The notes: generated from the letters alone by a model not told the origin. 64,000 nucleotides of DNA from Photobacterium salinisoli (GCF_003614885.1 NZ_QZMS01000007.1:434001-498000), one strand, 5' to 3'. Shown: positions 44,653 to 54,377, counted from the stretch's first letter. Numbers and translations: made by a program.

Positions 44653-45675
44653 TTATTGTTGAGCAGCTTTCAAGTCAGCTTTGAACTGGTCCAGCAGTTC
44701 CTGACCATCCGACCCTGTCATATCAATAAAGGTTTTTTCTACCTGAGGTGCACGTGCTTTGAATTTGGCAATTTGCTCTGCAGATAAGCGTGTTACTGTT
44801 ACATCGTCACTGGCTTGCTCGATTTTCGCGAGGGATTTTTCAGCCAGGCCCGTAATGTGTTTCATGGTCTCACTGAAGGCATATTCCGCTGCTTGGCGTA
44901 CCATTTTCTGGTCTTCGTCCGACAGGCCATCAAAGAATTTCTTGTTTGCCATCGAAGCTGTGGTGAACCAGCCGTGGTGCGTAAAGATCAGGTTTGGTGA
45001 GACTTCGTACAAACCGCCAGACTCAATCCAGAAAATAGGGTTTTCCTGGCCCTGAATCATATTGGTCTGCAGGGCACCGTATACCTCACCCCAAGGCAGT
45101 GGGGTCGGGGTAGCGCCAAAGGCTTCATAGGTGGACGAAAGCAGAGGGTTAGTCATGACACGGATTTTCTTGCCCTTCAACTCTTCCGGAGAGGTAATAG
45201 GCTCATCAACCGTCATTACCATTTCACCTTCAGGGTACATCTTAAGCAACTCTAAGCCTTGTTCTTCATACAACGCAGGGAAGTTGCTATTTACAGCTTT
45301 ACTGGTTTTGAAGAAATTGATCACGGCTTTCATATCTGTGGGCATCAGATAAGGAATGAAGAAAATTTGTGCCTCAGGAATGAGCGAGCCGGTAAAGCCG
45401 GGTGACTGGTTAACAAACTGCAGAATACCGGCCTGAGTTTGCTCCATAATATCGTCTGATTCACCCAGTTCGCCAAAGCGGTATATTTTAAGATTATGGT
45501 CAGAGTGCTCTTCAATATAATCTTTAAACTTATGCGCATAAACGTCTTGTACATCGCCCTCATATTCTTCGTGAGCGTAACGCCATGTGTCTGCATTAGC
45601 CAGAGTGGAAAACCCTAAAGTTGCAGCAATACAAGACAGTGCAGCAATTTGCTTGATATGACGGTGAATAAACAT
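44653..45675 (-). CDS. dctP: TRAP transporter substrate-binding protein (DctP-like)
   Basis: A 340-residue periplasmic protein. The signal peptide ends at TLANA-DTWRYAHEE. The DctP motifs TSPEELKGKKIRVMTNPLLSSTYEAFGATPTPLPWGEVYGALQTNMIQGQENP include the conserved Arg that binds carboxylates. The substrate is probably an organic acid; which one is not visible. ATG 45675 has AAGGAGGG 5 bases upstream. First gene of the operon. Confidence 0.94.
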   Translation of the reverse strand: MFIHRHIKQIAALSCIAATLGFSTLANADTWRYAHEEYEGDVQDVYAHKFKDYIEEHSDHNLKIYRFGELGESDDIMEQTQAGILQFVNQSPGFTGSLIPEAQIFFIPYLMPTDMKAVINFFKTSKAVNSNFPALYEEQGLELLKMYPEGEMVMTVDEPITSPEELKGKKIRVMTNPLLSSTYEAFGATPTPLPWGEVYGALQTNMIQGQENPIFWIESGGLYEVSPNLIFTHHGWFTTASMANKKFFDGLSDEDQKMVRQAAEYAFSETMKHITGLAEKSLAKIEQASDDVTVTRLSAEQIAKFKARAPQVEKTFIDMTGSDGQELLDQFKADLKAAQQ

Positions 45676-45862
45676 CACGTCCCTCCTTATGGAATGCGTT
45701 AAAGCCATGCCAGATAAAAGTAATTAATCCGTGACGGTTTAAAACACGGTTAATTGTGATTTTTATCCAGTTGAACAGTGGCAATTTTCAGTTTCAGTCC
45801 TTTAATACCCTGACAATATTATTGTTTTTATTAAAGTAATTCGTCGATGGAATGTCTTCTGC

Positions 45863-45878
45863 TGTGACTTGTGTCACG
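45863..45878. promoter_or_regulatory. CRP-binding site
   Basis: TGTGA-CTTGTG-TCACG matches the CRP consensus with one mismatch in the outer base. It is centred about 195 bases upstream of the dctP start codon and suggests catabolite control of the TRAP operon. Confidence 0.65.
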
Positions 45879-45894
45879 ATTATTTGTCAGGTTT

Positions 45895-45908
45895 TTTGAT
45901 GTATCAAA
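45895..45908. promoter_or_regulatory. 14-bp palindrome, candidate operator
   Basis: TTTGAT-GT-ATCAAA lies 16 bases from the CRP-like site. It could bind a GntR- or LacI-type regulator; none is encoded next to the TRAP genes apart from the LacI protein. Confidence 0.4.
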
Positions 45909-46608
45909 TAATAACCTCAAAGAGGTTGACATTATTTTTATTGGGTTTATTGAGACGTGGTTGTAATCATTTATTTTTAATTGAACGATTAATTAAAAAT
46001 AGTTTTCTCATCTGATGGTTAGAAAAGTCAGGAAATGTTATGCCTATTTTTATCACTCATTATTGTCGGTTTTTCTATGATTATTTGACTATTTTTAGCC
46101 ACTGAGTTTTTAACGTATCGGTTTATTATTCACAGAGGATAAGTGTAAGTTCAGTGCAGCGATAGCAGCAAATGGGGGTGATCGATAAAGCAGTTTATTT
46201 ATAAGAAGGAGCCTGATGCTAAGTAAAAGCATGTTTGTTTCTGTACCTTGGCTCAGGGATATATCTGAAAAGGACAAATAATGAAGAATGTACCTGACTG
46301 TTCCACAGGCTTTGCAATATTCGGTTTGTGCATCGGTCTGTCTCAGCCAATGCAAGTGCCAATACAAGAGATTATGAAAGAGTCAGAGAAAAAAGAAACA
46401 GGGCAGGTGACATATGCTCTCTGGTTTATATTGTCCTGACGGGATTAAAAGAACGTCCTCTGCAACCTTGTCTCTCAGGCTTATATACTTTGTGAAACTT
46501 GTTAATAGTAAACGGTTCTAACTCTAAGCGGTTTGAGGCCGTGATTTGGCAGAGAATGACCCAATATCTATCAGTCAGGGTCGACTTTATTCAATGAGGG
46601 TAAACAGA

Positions 46609-47466
46609 ATGGCAAATGAATATGTACCACCGAAAGTCTGGACGATGGACGCTGAAAACGGCGGCGAGTGGGCGAGTATCAACCGCCCCGATTCCGGTGC
46701 CCGGTATGAGCAGGCATTGCCTGTGGGTTCCCATCCCTTACAGCTCTATTCTCTGGCTACGCCAAATGGACAGAAGATTACCATTATGCTTGAAGAGCTG
46801 CTGGCGCTGGGGGTTACCGATGCCGAGTATGATGCGCACCTGATTAACATAGGCGATGGCGATCAGTTTTCCTCAGGCTTTGTGGCGGTCAATCCGAACT
46901 CAAAAATTCCGGCTTTGGTGGATCAATCCGGGCCAAGCCCCGTCAATGTGTTCGAGTCTGGTTCTATTCTGGTCTACCTGGCGGAAAAATTTGGTTACTT
47001 TCTACCGGTCGATATTGCCGAGCGTACCCAAGTAATGAATTGGTTGTTCTGGCTGCAAGGATCTGCGCCTTACCTGGGCGGTGGCTTCGGGCACTTTTAT
47101 GCGTATGCCCCGGAGAAGTTCGAATACCCGATCAATCGCTTCACCATGGAAACCAAACGGCAACTGGATGTGCTGGACAAGCAACTGGCAAACAACACTT
47201 ATATCGCCGGTGAAGAATACAGCATTGCAGATATCGCGATCTGGCCCTGGTACGGCAACCTGGTATTGGGTTATGCCTACGATGCGGCCGAGTTTCTCGA
47301 TGCCGCCAGTTACCAGCATGTACAGCGGTGGGCGAAATCCATTCTACAACGCCCGGCGGTACAGCGCGGCCGTATTGTGAACAAAACATCCGGTGAAGAA
47401 TGGGAAGTGCTGCCAGAGCGCCACAGCGCGGCGGATATTGACGCAGTGCTCAAACTGAAGCCCTGA
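46609..47466 (+). CDS. yghU: Glutathione S-transferase, YghU/YfcG-type disulfide-bond oxidoreductase
   Basis: A 285-residue protein. The N-terminal thioredoxin-fold domain has HPLQLYSLATPNGQKITIMLEEL and the NPNSKIPALVD...VFESGSILVYLAEKFG motif that binds glutathione; an all-helical C-terminal domain has AGEEYSIADIAIWPWYG. The long N-terminal arm (ANEYVPPKVWTMDAENGGEW) is typical of YghU. ATG 46609 is chosen for GAGGG 8 bases upstream over a frame start at 46546. A terminator follows. Confidence 0.93.
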   Translation: MANEYVPPKVWTMDAENGGEWASINRPDSGARYEQALPVGSHPLQLYSLATPNGQKITIMLEELLALGVTDAEYDAHLINIGDGDQFSSGFVAVNPNSKIPALVDQSGPSPVNVFESGSILVYLAEKFGYFLPVDIAERTQVMNWLFWLQGSAPYLGGGFGHFYAYAPEKFEYPINRFTMETKRQLDVLDKQLANNTYIAGEEYSIADIAIWPWYGNLVLGYAYDAAEFLDAASYQHVQRWAKSILQRPAVQRGRIVNKTSGEEWEVLPERHSAADIDAVLKLKP

Positions 47467-47503
47467 TTTATTCAGCCATAGTTAGCCAGTTTATTCAGCT
47501 TTG

Positions 47504-47532
47504 AAGTGGCAGTGTTGTCTGCCACTTTTTTT
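47504..47532 (+). terminator. Terminator after yghU
   Basis: AAGTGGCAG (47504-47512), a 6-base loop, CTGCCACTT (47519-47527), then TTTTT. Confidence 0.92.
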
Positions 47533-47577
47533 ATGGTTTTTCGGTGTGCGAACAGACCAATTCAATGGATAAAATGA

Positions 47578-48516
47578 TTACTGTACTCTGTCTTCCATCA
47601 TTGGTTTGTGGCCGCGCAGGCGGCTGATGTCCGTCATCGGTGGAATACCAAACAGGCGGCTGTATTCCCGGTTGAAATGGGAGGGGCTTTCATAGCCGAC
47701 TCTGTAGCTGGCAGCGGAGGCATCTATGCCGTCCTGTAACATGATCCGGCGCGCTTCATTGAGCCTGAGCTGTTTCTGAAACTGCAGCGGCGTCATGGAT
47801 GTCACGGCTTTGAAGGCGTTGAACAGTGAAGACTGGCTCATGTGAACCATATCCGCCAGCTCCTGAACCCGGATCGGTTCCCGGTATCGTTGCTGAATCA
47901 TCTCGACTACTTTGCTGATGCGGTTGGCCTGGGTATCCCGGAGCAGGAACTGGCGAAGCTGAACCCCAACCGGGCTTTTCAGCAGCCTGAACATGAGCTC
48001 CCGTTTCAGCAGCGGCATCATGACGGGGACATCTTCCGGATGGTCGAGTAAGGTCAGGAAACGTTTGAACACCGATAGCATATCCTCATCAGATGTCACG
48101 GTTCTGATGCAGTAAGGGCACTTGGTGATGGCTTCGGGCGGTTCGTTCATGACGATCAATAAATCGGTCAGTTCTTTGAGGTCGAGCGCAATACTGACGC
48201 CAATGTAAGGTTGCTCTTCTGAAGCGCGAAGGATCTCGCCGACCACAGGCATCATCACAGGCACCAGTAATAAATCGCCTTCTTTGAGTAGCAATTCACG
48301 CGCCCCGGCCGTAATGCGCTTTTCACCTTGCAGCAGCAAACACAGCATCGGGCTGTAGATAGTTGGTGAGCAGGAGGTATTTTCCGTGCTGTGCACCAGT
48401 TTAATGTCCGGCAGCGCCGTTTCGGTCAGTCCTGGCCCGTCAGTATGCCGATTCACCAGGTTGATTAATTCTTGTTGGATACCCGTCACTGTGTCACTCA
48501 CCCTTGTCTCATCCAC
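47578..48516 (-). CDS. AraC-family regulator (AraC_N type), probable controller of the divergent RND pump
   Basis: A 312-residue protein with an N-terminal cupin-like AraC_N domain (TSCSPTIYSPMLCLLLQGEKRITAGARELLLKEGDLLLVPV) and a C-terminal pair of HTHs (RVQELADMVHMSQSSLFNAFKAVT, then ASAASYRVGYESPSHFNREYSRLFGIPPMTD). It is divergent from the RND efflux genes. The intergenic region has repeated WAGGCAA motifs, two of them 21 bases apart. Confidence 0.92.
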   Translation of the reverse strand: MDETRVSDTVTGIQQELINLVNRHTDGPGLTETALPDIKLVHSTENTSCSPTIYSPMLCLLLQGEKRITAGARELLLKEGDLLLVPVMMPVVGEILRASEEQPYIGVSIALDLKELTDLLIVMNEPPEAITKCPYCIRTVTSDEDMLSVFKRFLTLLDHPEDVPVMMPLLKRELMFRLLKSPVGVQLRQFLLRDTQANRISKVVEMIQQRYREPIRVQELADMVHMSQSSLFNAFKAVTSMTPLQFQKQLRLNEARRIMLQDGIDASAASYRVGYESPSHFNREYSRLFGIPPMTDISRLRGHKPMMEDRVQ

Positions 48517-48533
48517 ATGCGATTATAGAGTAT

Positions 48534-48719
48534 AAGGCAAGCTTGCTGTCACTGTTTTAACGCATGATGACAATTGGAGGATTAGGCAAGGATTGTGTAG
48601 AAAAAGGCAAGATATCAGGTGTGGCGCGAATTCAGCTTTTATAGGCCCAAGAGTCTGTAACTTGTGTCGCAACTGCCATGGCGGCTTGTTGACTCTGACT
48701 GTTTGTAGAAATAGGCAAT
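48534..48719. promoter_or_regulatory. Four direct repeats, candidate AraC-family binding sites
   Basis: AAGGCAAG at 48534, TAGGCAAG at 48583, AAGGCAAG at 48604 and TAGGCAAT at 48712, all in the same orientation. The central pair starts are 21 bases apart, the spacing at which an AraC dimer binds direct half-sites on one face of the helix. They lie in the 341-base divergent region between the AraC and RND adaptor genes. Confidence 0.6.
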
Positions 48720-48857
48720 CTTCTCCGAGCTTTCGACAATATCAATACGCTGAATGGCACATAGAATGACAAGGTGACACCCGATCCTTCTGTGACGGGT
48801 CGGGTAAGACATTGCATTTATCGATTTTCGCGTATCAAAGTCAGAGAGGATTGCCTG

Positions 48858-50114
48858 ATGACCCTATTCACCCCATTTCGAAACGTGTTCCGGCAACGGC
48901 TTCTTGGTGGCATGTCTGTATTTCTGGTGTCCGCCTCCGGGGCAGCGTTTAGCAATGAATCTCCGACATCCCCGCCACTGCCTGTCATCAGTGTGGCGAC
49001 TGTGCTCAGTGAACGTATTACCGAGTGGGATGAATACACAGGCCGCTTGCAGGCACCCGAGACCGTGGTGCTCAAACCCCGCGTCTCCGGATACGTGACC
49101 GAGGTGGCTTACCGCGAAGGTGACCTGGTTCAGGAAGGCGATGTGCTGTTCAGCATTGACGATCGTCTGTTTCGCGCAGAAGTTGAACGGCTGGAGGCGC
49201 AGCAGGCCAGTTTGCAGAGCCAGTTAAAACTGGCCGAGAGCGAGTTTGTCCGCGCTAAACGGCTGAACGCGACCAAAGCCATTTCTGCCGATGTTTATGA
49301 CAACCGCCAGGCTGCATTACAACAGGCCAGGGCCGAACTGGATGCGCTGAAAGCGTCGCTGAAGCACGCGCGGTTGCAGTTGTCATTCACCGAGGTGGTG
49401 TCGCCGATTGACGGCAGAGTCTCACACGCGCAGGTTACGCAGGGCAACTATGTCACCAGTGGCCAGAGCGAACTGACAACTATAGTGTCGACCGAACAAA
49501 TGTACGCCTGGTTTGATGTTGATGAGCAAACTTACCTCAATTATGTCCGCAATCATCTGGTGCGTGTGTCGGAAACCAGTGATTCCAGCCCGGTGAGCAT
49601 GGCCTTGTCCGGTGACGACGGTTATGCATTTCAGGGCCATATCGATTTTATCAACAACACAGTGAATCAGCAGACCGGATCGATTCGGATGCGGGCGAGC
49701 TTTGAGAACAAAGATCAGGTGCTGATGCCAGGGCTGTTTGCCCGTTTACGGCTGATCGCCAGCAAACCTTATGACGCCATTCTGATTGATGAAAAAGCCG
49801 TCGGCACCGATCTCAACAGAAAGTATGTCCTCAAACTGGATGACGCCAATGTGGTGACTTACCAGCCAGTGACTCTGGGTGAGAAAGTCGCCGGCTTGCG
49901 TGTGGTGCAGTCCGGCCTGACAGCGCAGGACAGAATCGTGGTCAGCGGGCTGCAGAAGATCCGGCCGAGTATGCAGGTTGCGCCGAAAACCGTGGAGATG
50001 GCCACCACAGAACAACTGGCCGATATTCACCGCTTTCAGCAATGGCACACAGAAGACAGCGCTGTGGAAGAAATCCATGTGCTGACCGCCCGCCAACCGA
50101 CAGACGCACAGTAA
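48858..50114 (+). CDS. RND efflux periplasmic adaptor (MexE/AcrA-like)
   Basis: A 418-residue membrane-fusion protein. The signal peptide ends near SASGAAF and there is no lipobox. The lipoyl halves (PRVSGYVTEVAYREGDLVQEGDVLFSID and VVSPIDGRVSHAQVTQGNYVTSG) flank a coiled-coil hairpin. ATG 48858 has AGAGAGGA 8 bases upstream, unlike the frame start at 48774. It pairs with the inner-membrane pump encoded 12 bases downstream. Confidence 0.93.
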   Translation: MTLFTPFRNVFRQRLLGGMSVFLVSASGAAFSNESPTSPPLPVISVATVLSERITEWDEYTGRLQAPETVVLKPRVSGYVTEVAYREGDLVQEGDVLFSIDDRLFRAEVERLEAQQASLQSQLKLAESEFVRAKRLNATKAISADVYDNRQAALQQARAELDALKASLKHARLQLSFTEVVSPIDGRVSHAQVTQGNYVTSGQSELTTIVSTEQMYAWFDVDEQTYLNYVRNHLVRVSETSDSSPVSMALSGDDGYAFQGHIDFINNTVNQQTGSIRMRASFENKDQVLMPGLFARLRLIASKPYDAILIDEKAVGTDLNRKYVLKLDDANVVTYQPVTLGEKVAGLRVVQSGLTAQDRIVVSGLQKIRPSMQVAPKTVEMATTEQLADIHRFQQWHTEDSAVEEIHVLTARQPTDAQ

Positions 50115-50126
50115 TCAGGACAGACT

Positions 50127-53100
50127 ATGTTTTCACAATTTTTTATCCGCAGACCGGTATTTGCTTCTGTGCTGTCGCTGCTGTTTGTCATTGTCGGCAG
50201 CATCGCGGTCTGGCAGTTGCCGGTGACTGAATACCCGGAAGTGGTGCCACCTACAGTGGTGGTCACGGCCAAGTATCCCGGTGCCAATCCGGGGGTGATT
50301 GCCCAGACCGTGGCCTCGCCGCTGGAGCAGGAAATTAATGGTGTGGAGAACATGCTGTACATGTCTTCGCAGTCCACCGCAGACGGCATGATGACGCTGA
50401 CCATCACTTTTGCCATCGGCACAGATGTTGATCTCGCCGTCTCGCAGGTGCAAAGCCGGGTCGATCGGGCACTGCCGCGTCTGCCACAGCAGGTGCAGCG
50501 GCTGGGTGTGGTGACGGAAAAATCATCGCCGAACCTGACTATGGTGGTGCATTTGTTCTCGCCTGACGAACGCTATGACATGCTGTATTTATCCAATTTT
50601 GCCAATCTCAAGGTCAAAGATGAGCTGGCGAAAGTCAGTGGTGTTGGCTCGGTAAGATCCTTTGGTGCCGGCAATTTCAGTATGCGGGTCTGGCTGGATC
50701 CTAATCAGGTTGCGGCGCTGAACCTCACGCCGTCTGACATCGCCGACGCGATCCGCCAGCAGAACCAGCAGGCTGTAGCAGGCAGTCTGGGTACCCAGCC
50801 TGCAAGCCATTCTGATTATCAGTTGCTGATCAATGTCAAAGGGCGTTTGTCGACGGTCGAGGAATTTGAAAATATCATCATCCGCGTCGGGGAGCAGGGT
50901 GAAATCAGCCGACTGAGAGATGTGGCGCGGATTGAGCTGGGGGCAGATTCCTACGCGTTGCGCTCTACGCTCGATAATAATGATGCTGCCGCCATCGGTA
51001 TTTTTCAGGCCGCAGGCTCGAATGCAATTCAGATCTCTAATGATGTTCGCGACACCATGGTGCGTCTGGCGGAAGACTTCCCGGAAGGGGTCTCTTACGA
51101 GATTGCTTATGACCCGACGGTATTTGTGCGCGGCTCAATTGAAGCTGTGATTCAGACACTGCTGGAAGCTGTCTTGCTGGTGGTTGCTGTGGTGGTGCTG
51201 TTTTTGCAAACCTGGCGGGCGTCCATTATACCGCTGGTGGCGGTACCTGTGTCGCTGATCGGCACTTTCGCCTTTATGCTGCTGATGGGATTTTCTCTCA
51301 ATGCGCTGTCGCTCTTTGGCCTGGTGCTGGCGATCGGCATAGTGGTGGATGATGCCATCGTGGTGGTGGAAAACGTTGAGCGGAACATCAGTGAAGGCCT
51401 GTCTCCGGTCGATGCCACAGTAAAAGCCATGCGCGAGGTGACCGGCCCGATTGTCGCGACCACACTGGTACTGGCGGCGGTGTTTATTCCGACGGCCTTT
51501 ATGACCGGACTGACCGGCCAGTTTTACAAGCAGTTTGCACTGACTATCACCATTTCGACTTTTATTTCCGCCATAAATTCGCTGACCCTGAGCCCGGCGT
51601 TATCGGCGCTGTTGCTCAAAGGCCATGATGCGCCGAAAGACTGGCTGACCCGAGGCATGGACCGGCTGTTCGGCCGCTGGCTGTTCAATCCGTTTAACCG
51701 CTTTTTCAGTGCCTTGTCGGGCGGCTATGGTGTGGTGGTGCGCAAAGTCATCCGGGCCGGTGCCATTGCCTCGGTGGCGTATGTGGCATTACTGGGTTTC
51801 ACAGGCTATCAGTTTGCCACCACGCCAACCGGCTATATTCCGGCGCAGGACAAACAGTATCTGATCGCCTTTGCGCAACTGCCGAATGCTGCGTCGCTGG
51901 ACCGTACGGATGCGGTGCTGGAAAAGATGTCCGATCTGGCACTGGCACAGGACGGTGTCACGAATACACTGGGCTTTCCCGGACTGAGCATCAACGGTTT
52001 TACCAATGCATCCAACAGCGGCATTGTGTTTGTGACGCTGGATGATTTCGACACACGTCAGGATCCGGCGGCCAGTGCCAGCGCGATTGCTGCCCGGCTC
52101 AATCAGCAGTATGCCGGCATTGAAGAGGCGTTCGTTGCTGTTTTCCCGCCGCCACCTGTGATGGGCTTGGGCACGATTGGCGGATTCCGGCTGCAGATTG
52201 AAGACAGAAACGGCTTGGGTTTTGAGGCTTTACATCAGGCAACCATGACGGTGATGCAAAAGGCAGCATCGACCCCTGAGCTGGCCGGGGTCTTTTCGGG
52301 CTATCAGGTCAACGTGCCGCAACTGGATATCGAGGTCGATCGAACCAAAGCGATGCAGCAGGGCGTGAACCTGGATGTACTTTTCCAGACTTTGCAAGGG
52401 TATCTCAGCTCAACGTACGTCAATGATCTGAACCTGTTTGGCCGGACTTATCAGGTGAATATGCAGGCGGATCAGGCGTTTCGTCAGGATGCCGCGCAGG
52501 TGGGTCAGATCAAAGTGCGTAATGCACAGGGGGACATGGTGCCGATTGATTCTTTTATTCATGTCAAAGACACTGCCGGGCCGGATCGCGTGATGCATTA
52601 TAACGGCTTTATGACGGCTGAAATTAATGGCGGGCCGGCTCCCGGTTACAGCTCCGGGGAGGCGCAGGCGGCAATTGAGAAAATTCTGGCTGACACCCTG
52701 CCGCGGGGCATGGATTACGAGTGGACCGAACTGACTTATCAGCAGATGATCACCGGGGATTCCAACCTGTATGTGTATCCATTGGTGATCCTGCTGGTGT
52801 TCATGGTACTGGCGGCGCAGTATGAAAGTGTCCGTCTGCCGCTGGCGATCATTCTGATTATTCCGCTCACTCTGCTGTCAGCCTTAAGCGGGGTGGTGCT
52901 CTACGGCGGCGATAACAACATCCTGACCCAGATCGGCTTTATCGTGTTGGTCGGGCTGGCCACTAAGAATGCGATTCTGATCGTTGAGTTCGCTAAAGAG
53001 CTGCAGGATCGGGGTTACTCGGTGAAAGACGCGATTCTGGAAGCCAGCCGTCTGCGGCTGCGTCCGATTCTGATGACGTCTATCGCTTTTATTATGGGGG

Positions 53101-53306
53101 TGGCACCGCTGGTGTATTCCACCGGCGCAGGCGCCGAGATGCGTCAGGCCATGGGTGTTGCGGTCTTCTCGGGCATGATAGGGGTCACTGTGTTTGGCTT
53201 GTTGCTGACACCGCTGTTCTATTACCTGCTGGCAAAACGTGGGCAGCAGAAAGTACCGGTGGCCACAGCGTCCCCCGCACTGGAAAGCGTTCAAGAGGCA
53301 TCATGA
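50127..53306 (+). CDS. RND efflux inner-membrane pump (HAE-1, MexF/AcrB-like)
   Basis: A 1059-residue, 12-TM proton-driven drug exporter. It begins FSQFFIRRPVFASVLSLLFVIVG; GIVVDDAIVVVENVERN contains the proton-relay Asp pair; the two large periplasmic loops are full length. Closest in style to MexF/OqxB. Substrates likely include amphiphilic antibiotics. No outer-membrane factor gene follows, so it probably uses TolC encoded elsewhere. Its stop overlaps a short downstream gene. Confidence 0.95.
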   Translation: MFSQFFIRRPVFASVLSLLFVIVGSIAVWQLPVTEYPEVVPPTVVVTAKYPGANPGVIAQTVASPLEQEINGVENMLYMSSQSTADGMMTLTITFAIGTDVDLAVSQVQSRVDRALPRLPQQVQRLGVVTEKSSPNLTMVVHLFSPDERYDMLYLSNFANLKVKDELAKVSGVGSVRSFGAGNFSMRVWLDPNQVAALNLTPSDIADAIRQQNQQAVAGSLGTQPASHSDYQLLINVKGRLSTVEEFENIIIRVGEQGEISRLRDVARIELGADSYALRSTLDNNDAAAIGIFQAAGSNAIQISNDVRDTMVRLAEDFPEGVSYEIAYDPTVFVRGSIEAVIQTLLEAVLLVVAVVVLFLQTWRASIIPLVAVPVSLIGTFAFMLLMGFSLNALSLFGLVLAIGIVVDDAIVVVENVERNISEGLSPVDATVKAMREVTGPIVATTLVLAAVFIPTAFMTGLTGQFYKQFALTITISTFISAINSLTLSPALSALLLKGHDAPKDWLTRGMDRLFGRWLFNPFNRFFSALSGGYGVVVRKVIRAGAIASVAYVALLGFTGYQFATTPTGYIPAQDKQYLIAFAQLPNAASLDRTDAVLEKMSDLALAQDGVTNTLGFPGLSINGFTNASNSGIVFVTLDDFDTRQDPAASASAIAARLNQQYAGIEEAFVAVFPPPPVMGLGTIGGFRLQIEDRNGLGFEALHQATMTVMQKAASTPELAGVFSGYQVNVPQLDIEVDRTKAMQQGVNLDVLFQTLQGYLSSTYVNDLNLFGRTYQVNMQADQAFRQDAAQVGQIKVRNAQGDMVPIDSFIHVKDTAGPDRVMHYNGFMTAEINGGPAPGYSSGEAQAAIEKILADTLPRGMDYEWTELTYQQMITGDSNLYVYPLVILLVFMVLAAQYESVRLPLAIILIIPLTLLSALSGVVLYGGDNNILTQIGFIVLVGLATKNAILIVEFAKELQDRGYSVKDAILEASRLRLRPILMTSIAFIMGVAPLVYSTGAGAEMRQAMGVAVFSGMIGVTVFGLLLTPLFYYLLAKRGQQKVPVATASPALESVQEAS

Positions 53307-53584
53307 GTGAGATCTGGCAGGATACATGCGTTGGCATACTGCTGTGCTGTGCGGTCAGTCTCTCTCCTGTGCTTGACCGCTCACTGTCGCCCGAGAGCCT
53401 GTTTCAGGCCTCTCGGGAGGCTTCGCAATACGATGGGGGAGCCTGGCAGAATCTGATGAATCCGGCCGCTCTGAACAGCCTGTCTGAGCAGAGAGCTGGG
53501 GTGGCAGAGACAATGATCATGAACGTCTGTCCGGGCGATCAGGGCGGCCAGATTATCTGGCAGCTTGAAGCGTCTGAAATCTGA
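53303..53584 (+). CDS. Short hypothetical protein coupled to the RND pump gene
   Basis: A 93-residue frame whose ATG overlaps the pump stop codon (ATGA) with AAGAGG upstream, so it should be translated. It has an N-terminal hydrophobic stretch (VGILLCCAVSLSPVL) that could be a signal or anchor, then a hydrophilic part (SPESLFQASREASQYDGGAWQ). No family recognised. It could be a small accessory to the pump or the relic of a third gene. Confidence 0.45.
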   Translation: MSEIWQDTCVGILLCCAVSLSPVLDRSLSPESLFQASREASQYDGGAWQNLMNPAALNSLSEQRAGVAETMIMNVCPGDQGGQIIWQLEASEI

Positions 53585-53600
53585 CGTTGTTGCAGAAGGC

Positions 53601-54377
53601 TCAATGTCCGGCGCGGAGATATTGCAGCGGAGTGTGTCCGGTTTGCTGTTTAAAAAACGCGATAAAAGCACTGTCGCTGGAAAATTCAAGCCGGTATGCC
53701 ACGTCATTTACCTGAAGATTGGCAGATAGCAGTTCGATGGCTTTCAGTAACCGCCATTGCTGGCGCCAGTCCTGATAAGGCATCCCGGTTTCACGTATAA
53801 ACAGCCGGCTGATGGTTTTACTGCTGGCACCAATTTGCTCACTTAATACCTTCAGTGACGGGGCATTTTGCTGATTCAGGTGCAGTGCATTGAGCCATGC
53901 AGTCAGCCGTCTGTCAGATGGCAGAGGCAGGAATAAACAAGTTTCGCTGGCATAACGCAGTTCCTCAAAAAATAAGGCGTGTGTGAGTTGCATGCTGTCA
54001 CCGGGCTTGTCCCACGGCCAGAAAGCCATGCGTTCAATCAGGGCCCGAAGCAGTGGATTAACCTCAATGATTTTCACCCTGTCCTCAATGTGAGTGGTGA
54101 GTTTGGGATCAAAATAAAGCGAACGATATTCCACCACCTGATACATTTCCGCACAGTGAAGTGTACCGGCCGGAATCCATGCCGCCCGCGTCGGCGGTAG
54201 CACACAGCGCATCCCGTTCAGGGTAATGTTCATGCATCCCTGCGGGGCATAGAGCAGTTGTGCTTTCCTGTGCCGGTGCATCCCCGAGTCATGCTTTCCG
54301 ACACGGGCGGCAATACCGATCACGTCGGCTGCAAAATCATCTGCATCAAAGTAAGTGGATTGCTCGATCAAGGCCAT
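53601..54377 (-). CDS. AraC-family regulator (NimR-like)
   Basis: A 258-residue protein with a cupin sensor (HRHRKAQLLYAPQGCMNITLNGMRCVLPPTRAAWIPAGTLH) and C-terminal AraC HTHs (SLKVLSEQIGASSKTISRLFIRETGMPYQDWRQQ, VNDVAYRLEFSSDSAFIAFFKQQTGHTPLQYL). It is divergent from an MFS exporter by 99 bases, the layout of E. coli NimR/NimT. It probably activates that exporter in response to its substrate. Confidence 0.92.
   Translation of the reverse strand: MALIEQSTYFDADDFAADVIGIAARVGKHDSGMHRHRKAQLLYAPQGCMNITLNGMRCVLPPTRAAWIPAGTLHCAEMYQVVEYRSLYFDPKLTTHIEDRVKIIEVNPLLRALIERMAFWPWDKPGDSMQLTHALFFEELRYASETCLFLPLPSDRRLTAWLNALHLNQQNAPSLKVLSEQIGASSKTISRLFIRETGMPYQDWRQQWRLLKAIELLSANLQVNDVAYRLEFSSDSAFIAFFKQQTGHTPLQYLRAGH

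Larger units (their letters stand above)
45676..46608. other. Long AT-rich divergent region between dctP and the GST gene
   Basis: About 930 bases with no supported gene; an 85-codon minus-strand frame at 46110-46367 is unconvincing. It contains a CRP-like site and a palindrome listed separately, plus AT tracts. A small RNA could lie here but none is recognisable. Confidence 0.45.

Noticed and set aside
46110-46367. 85-codon minus-strand frame in the dctP/GST gap
   Set aside because: No Shine-Dalgarno site, odd composition and no recognised family; possibly chance in AT-rich DNA.
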